Source: Glossina fuscipes | Lineage: Eukaryota; Arthropoda; Insecta; Diptera; Glossinidae | DNA: 64,000 nt | Direction: 5' to 3' | Assembly: GCF_014805625.2 (NCBI RefSeq) | Contig: NW_023998456.1 | Location: 964,027 to 1,028,026 of the forward strand | Part shown: positions 1 to 11,960 of the stretch, piece by piece | Numbering within the stretch: the stretch's first letter is position 1 | Layout: the number at the start of each line of letters is the position of its first letter | Notes under the pieces: generated by a model | The model's database searches: none | Seen by the model: only the letters and a program-made list of their open reading frames with translations | Told to the model about the DNA's origin: nothing | Made by a program: the position numbers and the translations under genes

Positions 1-2751
1 ATATGCGAGTAGACTATAACTAAACCTTTCACCAACTGACTGACTGAAGAACACCTTCTAAATTTATTAACGACATTCTTTTTAACAAAAGCATTAAATG
101 TTGTTTTCATGGACAAGCAACTGTTTTTATTTTTCTCATATTTAATTTATGCCATGATATTCGTCCCGGTATTGCTTATGATTTAATGTTGTTACTTTGT
201 CCATTCAATCATAGACTATAACATAAACTTAATTGTCTTTCTACATGAATTTTTTTTTACACGAAATTTTAAGTAAACACGAGTTGAAAAGAAAAAAAAG
301 TCTCTTTTTACGCAGATTATTTTGTTTTAACACAATTTTCAATATGCGATGAATTTGTTTGATGAATTTTTTTAATACATTTTTCTGATGAAATTTTTAT
401 TTTTTTTTGGGTTTCTATGAACCTTTTCATCGCGTTTTATTTTTCATAATTCGGTTAGATTATGTATATATGCATGGGATGTATATGTATATGCATGGGA
501 TTCCTCGAATTATGTACAGAGTAAGGGCGTAATGTATTGTCCATGCAAGTTAGTTTGGTTATCCAAAGTATAATTTATTTTTTATGAAATATTTGATGAA
601 CTAAAATATGAAAACACGAATTAAATTCTTAAGTGAACTCTAACAAGAATGTTTTCTTTCACCTTCTCTGTATATCTTTTTTTACGCGGTTTTTCTGGGA
701 ACATATCTAGCGTTATATTCGATTGCGTTAGCGTACACTAATTTCAATTTGAGGGCTTTGCTTGTACTTGGGTTTTTCTAGGGTAAAAATCGTGCACAAT
801 AACGATTCGAATATAATTTTCTCGCTCCTGAAGGTCATCTTTACAACCAGCTAAATTCTGGTGTCTGAAGCGTACAAAGATCTTCACCCAAATATGGTTG
901 GAGATAAAAGCTGACACAACTTTCAACTGCGTTAGTAGTAAAATCAATTATTTTTATGCCCATCGCCAAAGGATGGAGACATAGTCAGTCTGTCATAACC
1001 TTTGCAAACCCCAAAGGGGAAACTTTAGAGACCGTATAAAATATGCACATTTTGTGATCAGCGTGAAGTTTTGAATCGATCAAGTCATGTCTGTTTGTTT
1101 TCGCAGTGTGCGTTGTTTACACTACTCGGGTCGCAAAAATGAAGATAGAAACATTTGCAATTCTTGCACGCAGGTCGGTATTGAAAATGGGCCAAATTGG
1201 GCAAAGGGCACGCGGCATGATAAATCAATGGTGTTGGACATATAAGATACACAAGATTCCTCGGGCGAATATAATTTTCCTGTTTCTTTTATTTCTTTTG
1301 CATTCGATTTTTTATGGGTGTTCTACCATATTATAGAGAATTAGATCTACTGTAATCAAAAGTTTGGAAAAACAATATTTCGAGATAATAAATAGATTTT
1401 TTAAAAGCGAAATCTTAACCTTTAGAATGAAACCGTCTTTCAAACCAACCAAAAGTCAGTGGATTTACATAAAATTTTCCGGGCGCTCTTAAAAAAGAAC
1501 TGTTATAAAGAATTCCTTGTGTGATGCAAGCAGACTTATCTAGCGACTAAGGATAACGTGACGGACTGTACTTTCATTTTGTGACCACCTGACCGTAGCA
1601 GAAAGCTTATCTTTTTATTTCCTTTTTTCTCTTTGTTTATCACTCCAAAAAACATGTGTTCCTTATGAAAGAGTCGAAAGTATCTTTCGTAAAATTCCAG
1701 TACCAAAAAGATAGTACAAATAGCGACATCAGTACTATGCCCTCAAGCGAAAGTAGAACTTTGTAGAAATTGCAAGATTCAGTTTGTATTGAAATCAAAG
1801 ACCAATCGATAAGGGAGGCATTTAGTGAAAAACCTTGGCTCAGCTATTTTTTATATCACATTTGCGGCAAAGGTATATAAAGTTTGTGCGGATGTATGCA
1901 GTACCCAGAAGGAGTTGGGATAGAGATTTTATTATGCCGATACGAATCATTTGCTGAATCGATCTAAGCTTGTCCGTCTGTGTGTCCTCCTGATGTCTGG
2001 CCAAGTATTCACCCGTTCAAGCTAAAATCACTATTGAAAATGGTTCGGATCAGACCGCTTTTTCAATCACTTCCTATATAACGACTTATTTCAAAAAGTC
2101 GTTACATGAATAAGCGAAATAGTGACGAACAAACGGACAGATAAGCTTAGATCGGGTCACAAAGGGATTATGAGTTAACTGATACAATAAAAGGTAGTAC
2201 TACGTCATGCCCTTCTAGGTGTTGTAAGCATTCGCACACACCTCGTATATTCTCTATCACAAGTAATATAGGGTGCAAAATAAATTTCAATTGCTTAATA
2301 AGAATCCCGTGTTATAGACAGTACTGCATTATAACACCCTCCTTAATCTTGTCGTTGGTCTGAGTCCGCAGGATATCTGTTTAAGCTACGCTTAGCCTAA
2401 ATATTCAACTGCAAATGGACAGTGTCTTGCTTTGGCTGGCTGGCGTTAACATAGATATAAACTTTTTAATATTGCTTAAGAAATTGGGCAAATAGGAAAG
2501 TTTTTGTAATTTACATTTCTTATCAACAACGGGAAGAGAGCTGATATTTCATGCAGACAGTTGTCTTCATTACCTTTACTACATTTGCCAAATGTATTTG
2601 TTCGTTGAATAGTAGCATTTGCCAAGTATTATCACATAGAAAATTAAATCTTTGAATTCCGTTTGAAGAAAAAAATTAGAGGCAGCTATCGAGGGGACTC
2701 ACTTGGTGAATAGTGAAATTTGTCGTCTGTCATTGTTGTTGTTATTTTTAG
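1..2751. other. AT-rich noncoding DNA at left edge
   Basis: No convincing coding exon is visible in either strand; the open frames here are short and have intergenic-like composition. The stretch could be intron or flank of the gene whose possible terminal exons follow at 2752 and 4072. The only recognisable structure is a rearranged copy of dispersed family A at about 1865-2260. Confidence 0.5.
1865..2260. repeat. Family A repeat, copy with an inverted half
   Basis: The + strand part (about 1865-2110) has the family hallmarks: a GTTTGTGCGGATGTATGCA head, AAGCTTGTCCGTCTGTGTG, GAAAATGGTTCGGATC and CTATATAACGAC. From about 2120 the same head sequence reappears in reverse complement (AAACGGACAGATAAGCTTAGATCG), so the copy is partly palindromic. 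It is either two abutting copies in opposite orientation or a fold-back derivative. Confidence 0.6.
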
Positions 2752-2857
2752 GACCGCTCGCTCACAGGAAGATTTTAAATACGCAATGCAAGAAGAAAGG
2801 AAGAAACGAGCTCAAAAACGTCAATGTTTTCATACGAATATATTTACGCCGCCTTAG
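2752..2857 (+). CDS. Candidate terminal coding exon, unrecognised gene
   Basis: A pyrimidine-rich tract ending TTGTTATTTTTAG precedes an open frame. After one leading base it encodes 34 residues, including SQEDFKYAMQEERKKRAQKR, and then TAG at 2855-2857. The charged, helix-like composition looks like real protein and not like the translated AT-rich DNA around it. I do not recognise the family. The frame implies an incoming intron of phase 2, so this exon cannot share an upstream donor in frame with the candidate exon at 4072, which is phase 1. The upstream part of the gene would lie left of the window. Chance cannot be excluded. Confidence 0.3.
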
Positions 2858-3344
2858 GACAGAGCGTTATTATTACTTCAGAGTTAACTTCATTGAGAAT
2901 CAATTAATTTATAGCACTCTTAAGTTAAACAGAACTCCCAAAATGGTAGAATACACTTGTGACTACTACTGCGAATATAAGAACGAATCTTAGACATACA
3001 AAACATGTTTACATAGCATATATATGTAGATACATGTAACATATATTTATATATATACATATTTATTTATACCATCTACTCTTGATTCTCAAACAAGAAG
3101 AGAACGGAAAATTATATAGTTGTAATAGCAGTGAGAAACTGGGGAAACTGGGTCAAATATGAGTTAACAGCATCTTAACAGTGATTTCGAATGCATTAGT
3201 TGAATAGCTGTTATGTGATGCTGGCTTCGTCATCGGTCGTTCGTAAGGGCAGTGCACTTTTTAAGTTTCCTTCAAACGGTGCAGAGCGTGCAAAATCAAT
3301 GGCACTGCAACACATTTTATGCAAAAATTCAATAAAATTAAACT

Positions 3345-3386
<42 letters not shown>

Positions 3387-4071
3387 TATTGTATATATAT
3401 ATTTATATGTACATAAAAAAAGGGAAAGTTAAACGGATTTATTTACCACATATTGTAGATTGTTTCCGAAAGAAATTTTTTAAAAACAAGTGCCAACTGT
3501 TAAAATGTATTGTAAAATATGAAAAGAAAAGCACGCTGGGCGCAGAAAACAGGATTAATTAGGAAATATAAGAAAATGTGTAGTAAAATCATTCGCTAAA
3601 GATACATACGATTGTTTTAACGAAAGTAAAAGTGAAACATACGACGTTGTGTTATGAACTCAAAGTTAATATGTACTTCCAACAAAGGATATACATGCAG
3701 GATGTATAACTAGTGTGAGCGAGGTGTACACCGAAAATTTGTCATATAGAAAAAAAAAAAAAAGAAAAAACAAATCGGCACGTTTAAGCAATGACGATGC
3801 ATAGGGCAAAAAAAAAAGTATTTTAGTCATTTGAAAATTTGAACGCTTAAGAAGAATTGCAGAGCTGTGTGTTTGCTGTGCCACTCCTTTTACATATATA
3901 TGCAGACGTTTCACGTTCATATAAAATTAAAAATGTTCGTCTTTAAAAGCGAATAGTTAAACTGAATTTTAATAAATTATTGAATCGAACTAAGCTGGAA
4001 ACGGCAGACATATGATCAAATTAAATCGATTACAAAGATGTGCATGTTTGTTGTTTGCATGCTTTGCACAG
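2858..4071. other. Noncoding, with a (TA)n tract
   Basis: AT-rich sequence with a TATA dinucleotide tract at about 3345-3405 and poly(A) runs. I see no coding exon. It could be 3'UTR of the exon at 2752 or an intron before the exon at 4072. Confidence 0.45.
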
Positions 4072-4454
4072 AGAAACGAAAGGGATCCACTAGTAATGGT
4101 CAGACAAATCGAGACGCTGTAAGTAAGACAGCCTTCCCAGTTTGCGTGAAGAAACGTACATCAAGCTCATCTTATTCATACTCGTCAGCATCATCTTCAG
4201 CATCAACTAATTGCCCTTCGGCTTTGTCATCATTTGCCTCAAACGGATCCTTTGCCGCTGTTACTACGAATAACTATGTAACCTATACTTTAGGGCGAGT
4301 AGATATAACAACACAGTCACCATCCCAATTAGAAGACACTACACAAATTATGTCCGCGGAACGCTTATCAAAGGCAATATATAATGATTATCCAAAATCA
4401 ACATCGTCCACCGCTCTGTGCCAAGACTTATCCAGCTATCGCGTTTGGTTGTAA
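4072..4454 (+). CDS. Candidate Ser/Thr-rich C-terminal exon, unrecognised gene
   Basis: A splice acceptor (TTGTTTGCATGCTTTGCACAG) opens a frame of 126 codons ending in TAA at 4452-4454. The predicted tail is basic at its start (KRKG), then has a long Ser/Ala-rich stretch, and ends in a more ordinary segment containing MSAERLSKAIYNDYPKS and a final SSYRVWL. Varied serine codons and a GC content above the flanks support real coding rather than a microsatellite artefact. It looks like the cytoplasmic or disordered tail of a larger protein encoded to the left. No family is recognised. The incoming intron would be phase 1. Confidence 0.42.
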
Positions 4455-5056
4455 ATTTTTGCATTTATAAACATTTTCAAAGAAACAGAAAACAAAAAAA
4501 AAACAAAAAAAAAAACAAGATTCGTGTTTAATAGCGTTATTTATATAGTGTATACATGTATATGTAAAAAGAAAAAATAGATAAAAAATTTTTATATGTG
4601 TGAGTATAAGCAAAAAGGAAAGACATTAAAAATCTATGTAATATCAGCGAATGCTGATATAGCTGCTACTGCTGCTACTGCTGCTTCTGTAATCAACCAA
4701 CCAACAAATTAACCATCAACCAGGAACAACATTAACCATTTTCCAGCCCCAGCACCGCCAAACCTTCAACCTAATTGTATTGTGGTTATACGTTTTACTT
4801 CTTCTTATTCATCGCTTTTACTACCAATACTGCTGTTAGCCTACAGTTAGTTACATTTGTATATATTTACATTTATATACGTTTACATATATAAATGTAT
4901 GAATACCTATGTATTGATGTGATGTCTTCGTGTCCTGATTCTATCAATCGTATGTAGGCCAAAGCAAAGCTCTACACACCCTCTGTATTCTGGCAAGGCC
5001 ATCTGTGAAATCAGTGAAAACAGAAAAATAACATATATATATATATATATATATAG

Positions 5057-5099
<43 letters not shown>

Positions 5100-6636
5100 A
5101 TGCGTATTTGTATACATCTGTTTGTATGGGTGTACGTTTGCGTTCGTTCGTGTGTGTGTGTGTGTGTGTGCATGCGTGTGCATGGATATACTTGCTTATG
5201 CGTATATTTGTAAATAATTTTGAACAAAGATTAACTTTTTTAAAACTAAAAGTTGAAACGTACATCCAAAGATAGACGAAATTAATTAAAAAAGAAAAAG
5301 GAAAAAGAAAAAAGAAAAGAAAAGTATAAAAAGGCCGAGACAATTATCATTCTTGTTGTATTATAATTTAAGGGGGGTTTTAAAGAAGTGCATGCTCGTG
5401 AGCTTGTTTGTGTAGTTTTCATCACAAAAGAGAATCGCTCCTAATTCATATAATTAACATGCTCTTAATTTATATGTCCGTTTTACACGCACGAACGCAC
5501 GCACGCACGCACACACACACACACACACACATACATATGCACGCACAGTTTGTATAAACTCGAATTTTAATGTATGTCTGTTAAGAACATATGTTTATTC
5601 GGTTAGGTGTAAGAGCTTACGCGTTTTTGCCTTACGTATATGCTAAGTAAGGCGTCCTTATGCAACTCTGCTCCTGCTATTTACCATATGATAGCACAAA
5701 ACAATGCGTTAAAACCTGTATTCGATGTCATTTCTTTAACTCTTTTTCCTTTTCTTTTCTCATGGGCCATGACCGCCCATTCAACCATTTCAACCATTAA
5801 AGCTTAGAAAATAAACGAAAAAGAAAAAAAAAAAACAAAGAAACAGACAGAAAAACAAACGGAAATCGTTTTTAAACTTATAAATAACCATTAATTCTGG
5901 AGATATTATGTGGTTTCAAATATCTATTAAAGAAAAAGAACTTAATAAAGTATAAAGGAAAAGAAAAGAAAAAAAAAAAACAAATTGCATTTAAACTTAA
6001 ATAACGAATTTCAAAATAAACAAATAATATTATAATATAAAAATAAATACAACTCTGTATTGATGGATGAATTATTTTTACAATATTTTTAATATGTTTT
6101 TGTAAAACGTGTAAACTATAACTGAAACTGAAACTGAAACTAAAACTGAACCTGAACTATTGCTTCGATTCTTATTTTCTCGCTTAATTTTTTCTACGAA
6201 TTCATTAAAAATTTACACAAATTACATGAAGAGCACAAGAACAGTTTTGTGAAATAAATCTTTCATTTTTGATAAAAAAAAGAATATTTTATTACATAAA
6301 TATATGTGTGTATATGTGCGCGCGTATATTAAAGTGTGCATGCAAGTGTATCTTGTACGTGTATGTGAGTGTTTACATTTATATAAGAGAAATTTATTAT
6401 AATTTTCTTAAATGATTGTGAAAACAATTACGAGTGAAAATATCAAACATTATATATATATATATATATATGTATATGTATATATAGAAATAGAATGTTA
6501 AAAATCAAAATCCCAATTCAATAAGGAAATGCAATCAAATATTTATAAGAAAGTTAACTAGTTTGTAATATTCACACAAAACACTTAGACAAAGACAACG
6601 CTACATATGTAAAAAATAGATATAAAATTAATAATA

Positions 6637-6676
<40 letters not shown>

Positions 6677-6834
6677 CAACAAAGAAATGCATCTCAACTC
6701 TCAACTCAGTTAGAAGCTTAACGTAAATATATAAAAAAGCTACGTATAAAACACACACAACTCAACTATTAAATATAATTCAACTGAACTACTTCAATCC
6801 AAATACTTCCAAGTTAACGCAACAAAGAAATAGG
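4455..6834. other. Probable 3'UTR and intergenic DNA with microsatellites
   Basis: Very AT-rich with many AATAAA-like sites. It holds (TA)n at about 5031-5095, (GT)n at about 5149-5170, (AC)n at about 5500-5530 and (AAT)n at about 6635-6675. Open frames across these tracts are translations of simple repeats. The left part plausibly is 3'UTR of the exon at 4072; the right part would hold the Drep2 promoter, which I cannot pinpoint. Confidence 0.5.
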
Positions 6835-6935
6835 CGGAGAGAGAGGGAGAGAGAGAGAGAGAGAGAGCAAGAAAGAAAGGAAGAAAGAAAGAAAGAGAGA
6901 GAGAGAAAGAAAGAAAGAAAGAGAGAGAGAGATAA
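6835..6935 (+). repeat. GA-rich purine tract upstream of Drep2 start
   Basis: About 100 bases of almost pure purine (GAGA and GAAA units) end about 110 bases before the presumed Drep2 ATG. GAGA tracts are common in fly promoters and 5'UTRs, where GAGA factor can bind. That role here is inference. Confidence 0.6.
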
Positions 6936-7046
6936 CGCGAGATAGAAAGAGCCCGAAAGCGAGATAAGGATCAAAGGCAGCATAAAAGAAATATATTTTG
7001 TTTAACGGTAAACTAAACATCAAACGTGGATAGCAAAGGCGAAACG

Positions 7047-7199
7047 ATGTGGTCCAATGCTTTATGCACATTGGGCGTCACAAAACCAATCTGCAATTGC
7101 CTCAGCATTAGGCAGGTGGCGGCTGCTGCCGCAGCTGCAGCAGCATCTCAGGGCGCGACTATCACTACAGGTCCAACACCATCCAATAATACGTCAGCG
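7047..7199 (+). CDS. Drep2: Drep2 first coding exon (putative)
   Basis: The frame opens with ATG at 7047 and runs 51 codons to a donor (GCG|GTAAAT). It contains a run of nine alanines followed by a Ser/Thr/Pro-rich end. The exon ends in phase 0, and the next strong exon, at 13530, starts in phase 0 with GAG TCT CGC. Joining them gives an uninterrupted 520-residue Drep2, which is why I assign this exon here. The residues have no domain; a low-complexity N-terminus before CIDE-N is acceptable for this family. A GTG-initiated extension to 7026 is unlikely. The alternative is an exon of another gene or an alternative first exon. Confidence 0.6.
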
Positions 7200-7504
7200 G
7201 TAAATAAGCATAACAAGATTAAATTTTTATGTTTTCTTTTCTTAGTTTTTGTCAGCCGGCACTAAGTAATATTATAATGAAAAGATCTCCAAAGGCAACA
7301 TTTTTCGAATAAACGGATTAAGAGTTTTAATTATGAAATTGGCGGGGAAGTCTTGAAAATATCCCTCTAATTCTGTTTTAACTTATTTATCATATACACT
7401 GTCTTTAGTCTTAATAAGTAAACCATGGCCCACCATTAAGTATGCTGTACCATACTACAGTTATGCATATAAAGACTTTTCAAATTAAGGCTTTATGTAA
7501 GAAA

Positions 7505-7700
7505 TGATCAAAAATATCGTCTAATCTGAACCATTTTCAATAACGTTTGTTCCTGGGTCAAAACACGTCAGTTTATGAAATTTAATCAAAATATCGTAAA
7601 AATTACGGGCCGCAGGTCGAATGCAAAATAACAATACAGACGGAAAGGCAAGCGTAGAATTACTTTCTGAATCGATCGATCCAAAAAAAAGGTGAGACTC
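7505..7700 (-). repeat. Family A repeat copy
   Basis: In reverse complement this shows the family order: a GATCGATCGATTCAGAAAG-like segment, a CCGTCTGTATTG stretch, the TTGATTAAATTTCATAAACTG block, then GAAAATGGTTCAGATTAGAC. The left head is missing or degraded. Confidence 0.55.
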
Positions 7701-7809
7701 TCTCAACTTGTGTGACTTCTTGAATTTCGTAATAATAAACGCCTCGGAATAGTACTTCGGTATTCTAAATTGGTGTGCGGTAATTTTTTGGCCTCCTCTC
7801 ATATAACCG

Positions 7810-8390
7810 TCCCTACGAAAAGTCAATGTCTAAATGATAAAAAGGTATGCTTTTCAATAATTCATGTTAAAAATCGATTAAAAATAGTTAATTGACTTAG
7901 AAATCAACCTTTGGACCATGTAGCTCCCTTTTTTAGAGAGCACCATACATATAGATCCTAATGAGAGACAAGCCTTTATTTGGCAAAAACGCTTAAATGT
8001 TGATATTTTGTGATGAATGTTAGTTTTGAAGAGAAACTTGGTGCAAACCTTGACTGCATCAACCATTTTTGAAACCCTCGTTATTATAACCGTGCCTACG
8101 GAAACTGAATTATTCCATGGCAGAAACGGGTAATTTTCAATACTTCTTGATGAAAGTTTATTCATAACAATAATTTGACATAAATCGAATTTTCACCTCG
8201 TAGATAGCTCTCGTTGGATCCCTATCCATACCAAGGTTCTAATAAAAAATGTATCTTAATTTTTAATATTCTACGATGAAAATTGGTCCTTAATAAATTA
8301 ACCGCATGGAATTTGGATAACATTGGTCTATTCTCTTGGCAGCATCATATGTAGGGGCTCAACTGTAAGCAAAAACAACGAGAAACTTTT
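7810..8390. repeat. Diverged repeat module related to 11950-12660
   Basis: The block AACCGTGCCTACGGAAACTG followed by GGGTAATTTTCAATACTTC recurs as GAACCGTTCCTACGAAAACC and TATAATTTTCAACATTTCG near 12070. The reverse-strand translations of both places share ENYxFLP and VGTV. I read these as modules of a longer form of the family A element, decayed; no coding role is implied. Confidence 0.4.
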
Positions 8391-8929
8391 ATTTAACATA
8401 TAACATAACATTGTTCTATGTATGCTTAGCTTGCAATCTACTTCGTTTTTGACTTTCCATAAAGGAGGAGCATTGGAGCTTTTATCAGTAGTTTTTCACA
8501 TTAGTTTTCCTTTCTTTATAAGACTCATAAGAGACCTCATACTGCCCATGTATTTTTGATGAAATAAGACTTCGAGTTGAGTTATACAAAACGCTTCATT
8601 CTGGAAGTCAAAGAAACTTTGAAATTACCAGCTGACCGCTTGATAGTCATTTGTCGCTTGATAGTTATTTAGTCATTAGTCCTCACGTACGCAAAGAAAC
8701 TGTTAAAGGTCTTTAGATTCTTGCTAACAATTGACGATAAAGCGATGTGGTAGTGGGAACTCAATGTTTTGTGTCTACCTCTTGATTTTTCGATAACAGT
8801 TGTATTCGTAACTGTTTTTTCTTTAGTTGACCATGTGGACCATATGAGCTACCTACATAAGTCCTTCACTATTTTTATATCATCACTTTTTATTGAGGGT
8901 TTTAGTTAATTTCAGTTCGCGATTCGCCT

Positions 8930-10760
8930 ATCGTCGATATGGACTCAACGGCTGGGTTTCTGCTAAGAAGTTGCAGTCTGTTGGAGTTTTGACATTGTTG
9001 GGGTTGTGTCCAAAGATGCCTTCTAAATACTTAGTGAACTTTCAGATTTTCGAGTACGAACTGTAATGTTCGCGTTTCGTAAATTTTCTCGTCGTAAGTA
9101 AATTCAACACAATTAGCATTTTTGCTTAAGCTTATTTCGATCCATATATCGGGTAGCGAGTACTGAGTAAATATCTTTTGGTTTTAATCGCTACTGCTAA
9201 CTGCTACCACCTTCGAGCTCCACTAACGCTGAGTATTCTCACTATCGAATGGAGGAGGTTTGAAGTTAGTTGCTGCTGAAGGTTGGTCTTTAATTTGTGT
9301 GCCATTCTCGGGAAAATTTTTCAACTTTCTGATTCCAGGTAACACTTGAGAATACTGGTTGGAGGGCTTTAATTTTGACAATCCCTTTGTAAGAAACATC
9401 TTGTTGCGCCGCTTGCTCTCACCAAATTGATATTGCGAATAGCCATAACTTGAGTTTGGACCCGATCCAGTTGAGCTTTTTAGTCCGAACATTAGTTTCT
9501 TTGTGCTTTCATATCTCATGGGAACAAAAATATTTCGGATAAAGACTTTTAGCTTAAGTCCATAGATCAAGTTAGTAGTTCTTCATACACCAAAAATTCG
9601 CGTTAAGGTTAATTTAACGGACACATTACAACGCTTTAAGATGAAATCGATAGCCTTCCAATCATGCTTTTTATGTGGCCATGATTCCACAGCTATTCAT
9701 GCAGCGACTTTTCGAACTAGGAGGTAATAGTGGGACAGACAGGCTCGATCGGTTTAATAAAAGATGGGTCTACATCAAGTCCTTCAGGATTTTGCATACA
9801 TCCGGACACGCTTAATATACTCTTATACTACTCATAAGTAGTGTAGAATATAAAAACTCCTCTACGATACTGACGTTCTTCGTGAAAGTAATAAGAAAAA
9901 GATGGCTTATTGTCTACTCAGGTTCTAATGTTTTTAAAAATTAACTTCAATTTTTTTATGTCTAGTGCGGGAGGAACTGTAGGCATTGTGGTTTATGATT
10001 TTACTTACGTAGCGTTTACTTATTTCATTATTATTTGCTGGCGTAATACTTGAATTAGTTGATCCATAGGATCTTGAGTTTTGAGCGGATTATTATTCTG
10101 TATGCAGAGTTCTTCGCTAAGGGGAACCTCACCAAACTTCTTTTTCAATAAATCAAGTCAATGAAGGGTAGTCGCTAAATACGTCCTTGCGCATCATAAG
10201 GAACTATGATAAGTGGTTATAGACCATGTACACGTAAATGGAAAAAAGATTGTCCGACTTGCTGTGGATTGGTTTTTGTGGAATTAGGAAACATTGATGA
10301 CGATGATTGATGGTTGCAAAAATCACATAGAAGTATAAAAAATATTTGAAGACTAGATCAACTGCATCATTCTTTAATAGCTGATAATGTACTATTATCA
10401 CTAAAGTGTGGAATACTTTAAAGATTATTCAGTTTTATATACTTGTCGAGTAATGCATTAGAGAAAAGTGCGAAAATTTTCTTTGGGACTAAGCTGTACT
10501 GATGGGTTGGTTATACATTACTTGTGGACTTTTCTATATAGGAGGACGCTGATCGTTTATGCCGTTGCTTGGCACTTGTAGCAGCTATGACAATCGCCGA
10601 AATGTTTCTATCTGCTTCATTATTGCAAGCAGCAATCTGAATTGATTTAACGGTATTTTAGCATCTTTTGAAAGGTTGTTGAATTTTTTCACCTTTTATA
10701 GCCTTGTCTAAAGAGAAATGTTTTTTGCGGAATTTTGCTCAATCAAAGCTATCATTTTAC
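8930..10760 (-). pseudogene. Decayed, unidentified protein-like segments
   Basis: Several short - strand stretches look more like protein than their surroundings but are broken by stops and frame changes. At 9223-9510 there is a Ser/Asn/Pro/Lys-rich frame with FGLKSSTGSGPNSS and LKPSNQYSQVLPGIRKLKN. At about 10035-10150 there is KKFGEVPLSEELCIQNNN and DQLIQVLRQQI. At about 10520-10660 there is IQIAACNNEADRNISAIVI, with a frame change just upstream. I do not recognise the parent. The most likely reading is a degenerate gene copy or the body of an unknown element lying in the Drep2 intron; coincidence of open frames is possible. A family A repeat interrupts it. Confidence 0.35.
9690..9875 (-). 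repeat. Family A repeat, internally deleted
   Basis: The reverse complement begins with CTACACTACTTATGAGTAG, GTATATTAAGCGTGTCCGGA and CATCTTTTATTAAACCGATC, then jumps to the family's right part (AAAAGTCGCTGCATGAATAG). The middle is deleted. Confidence 0.6.
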
Positions 10761-10804
10761 AGTCTTTTAACCTAATCTTCTTTCATTTCAATTGCTAGAA
10801 CTTC

Positions 10805-10960
10805 ATGCGTTTCAATAATAGTAGACGACTGACGGACACGGCTATGGACGATTCAGACTCGTATGCTAATGAAGAGGATGTTACGAACGCAATAATAAAT
10901 TTGGCATATTGTGGTTCTTCTGTGACCAGCACAAAAGAAACAATAAAGATGTTGCATTAA
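10805..10960 (+). other. Short open frame, 51 codons, coding-like
   Basis: ATG at 10805 runs to TAA at 10958-10960 and encodes an acidic then neutral peptide including MDDSDSYANEEDVTNAIINL. A possible acceptor (TTTCATTTCAATTGCTAG) precedes it. The composition is protein-like, but the opposite strand is also open here. It may be a C-terminal exon, part of the decayed locus on the other strand, or chance. Confidence 0.25.
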
Positions 10961-11631
10961 GAATGTTTACATGTATGTAGACATGTATCGATCGTAGTAC
11001 ACTCACGGCCCATAACCGAAATTTTGTTGGTCTTTTTGATTCTTAGTAGGTCACTAGAGCACTCACTAATGTCCTTGCATACGTTTTCGTTTTCGATGTC
11101 GATTTAATTTACAAAAACATATAACAGCGCAAGTGGTACGCATGTACATACATGCATAATGATTTACATAAACAAATATGATTAAACTCTATATCTATGC
11201 TCTCATTTACAAATAACCACGCGTACTGTAACTAGAAACCAATAAACACTGGGAAACCCACTCATTCACTACTCACTGTGTAAACTGGTTTTTTGCAGAA
11301 ATGTTACATGCTCTCTCTGCACCTTTCTTTTTAACACTTACTTAAGAGTTATACTGTTATTTAACAAAATTTTCCTGTAGTCGTATACGACTAAATATAG
11401 CTGTTTCTCTAATTGTAATCAAAGAGAGCACAAGAATGCAACAAGTGATTGTTTTTGCTCTTTATACTAAAAAAGAGAAAAAATAGTAAAAATAATACAT
11501 ACACAACGGAATTTTGCAACGTTGTGTATGGAATGGATTGCTTCTGTATTAATGTTAGATTTTAATGGAACATTTTAAGACAATTTAACAATTTTGTGTA
11601 ATAATAAACAATTTACTTTGATTTCTGACTT

Positions 11632-11960
11632 TTATACCCTACACCTTTTGTGGTACAGCGTATATTATGCTTGTACGGACCCACAACTCGGACTTAACAC
11701 CGAGAAGTGCTTAAGATAGATGCACAATTTATTGTACTGATCGGTTGAGCAAAAAGATTCCAAATTCTTAGTTTGTCTGTCCGTCTCACGTCTGTTTATG
11801 CATTATTGTGTCAAATTGCAATATTTAAGATATTTTGATGAAATTTTTTACACTAATTTGCTTTAGCCCAAGGACGAATGCTATTGAAAATGGATCGGAT
11901 CGATCAACTTTTTCGACCAATTCCCATATAACGGCTTTTTAAAATAAAGCATTATTATGG
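11632..11960 (+). repeat. Family A repeat, long copy
   Basis: Starts with TATACCCTACACC and TTGTGGTACAGCGTATATTA, continues with GTCTGTCCGTCTCACGTCTG, GATATTTTGATGAAATTTTT, CCCAAGGACGAATGCTATTG and GAAAATGGATCGGATCG, and reaches CCCATATAACGGC. This is one of the best copies for the left half. Related modules continue to about 12660. Confidence 0.65.

Noticed and set aside
4907..5343. Open frames of about 105 codons on the - strand
   Set aside because: They translate (TA)n and (GT)n tracts into Tyr-Ile and Thr-His runs; there is no other coding signal.
6789..7071. Leu/Ser-rich open frames on the - strand
   Set aside because: They are translations of the GA-rich purine tract upstream of Drep2.
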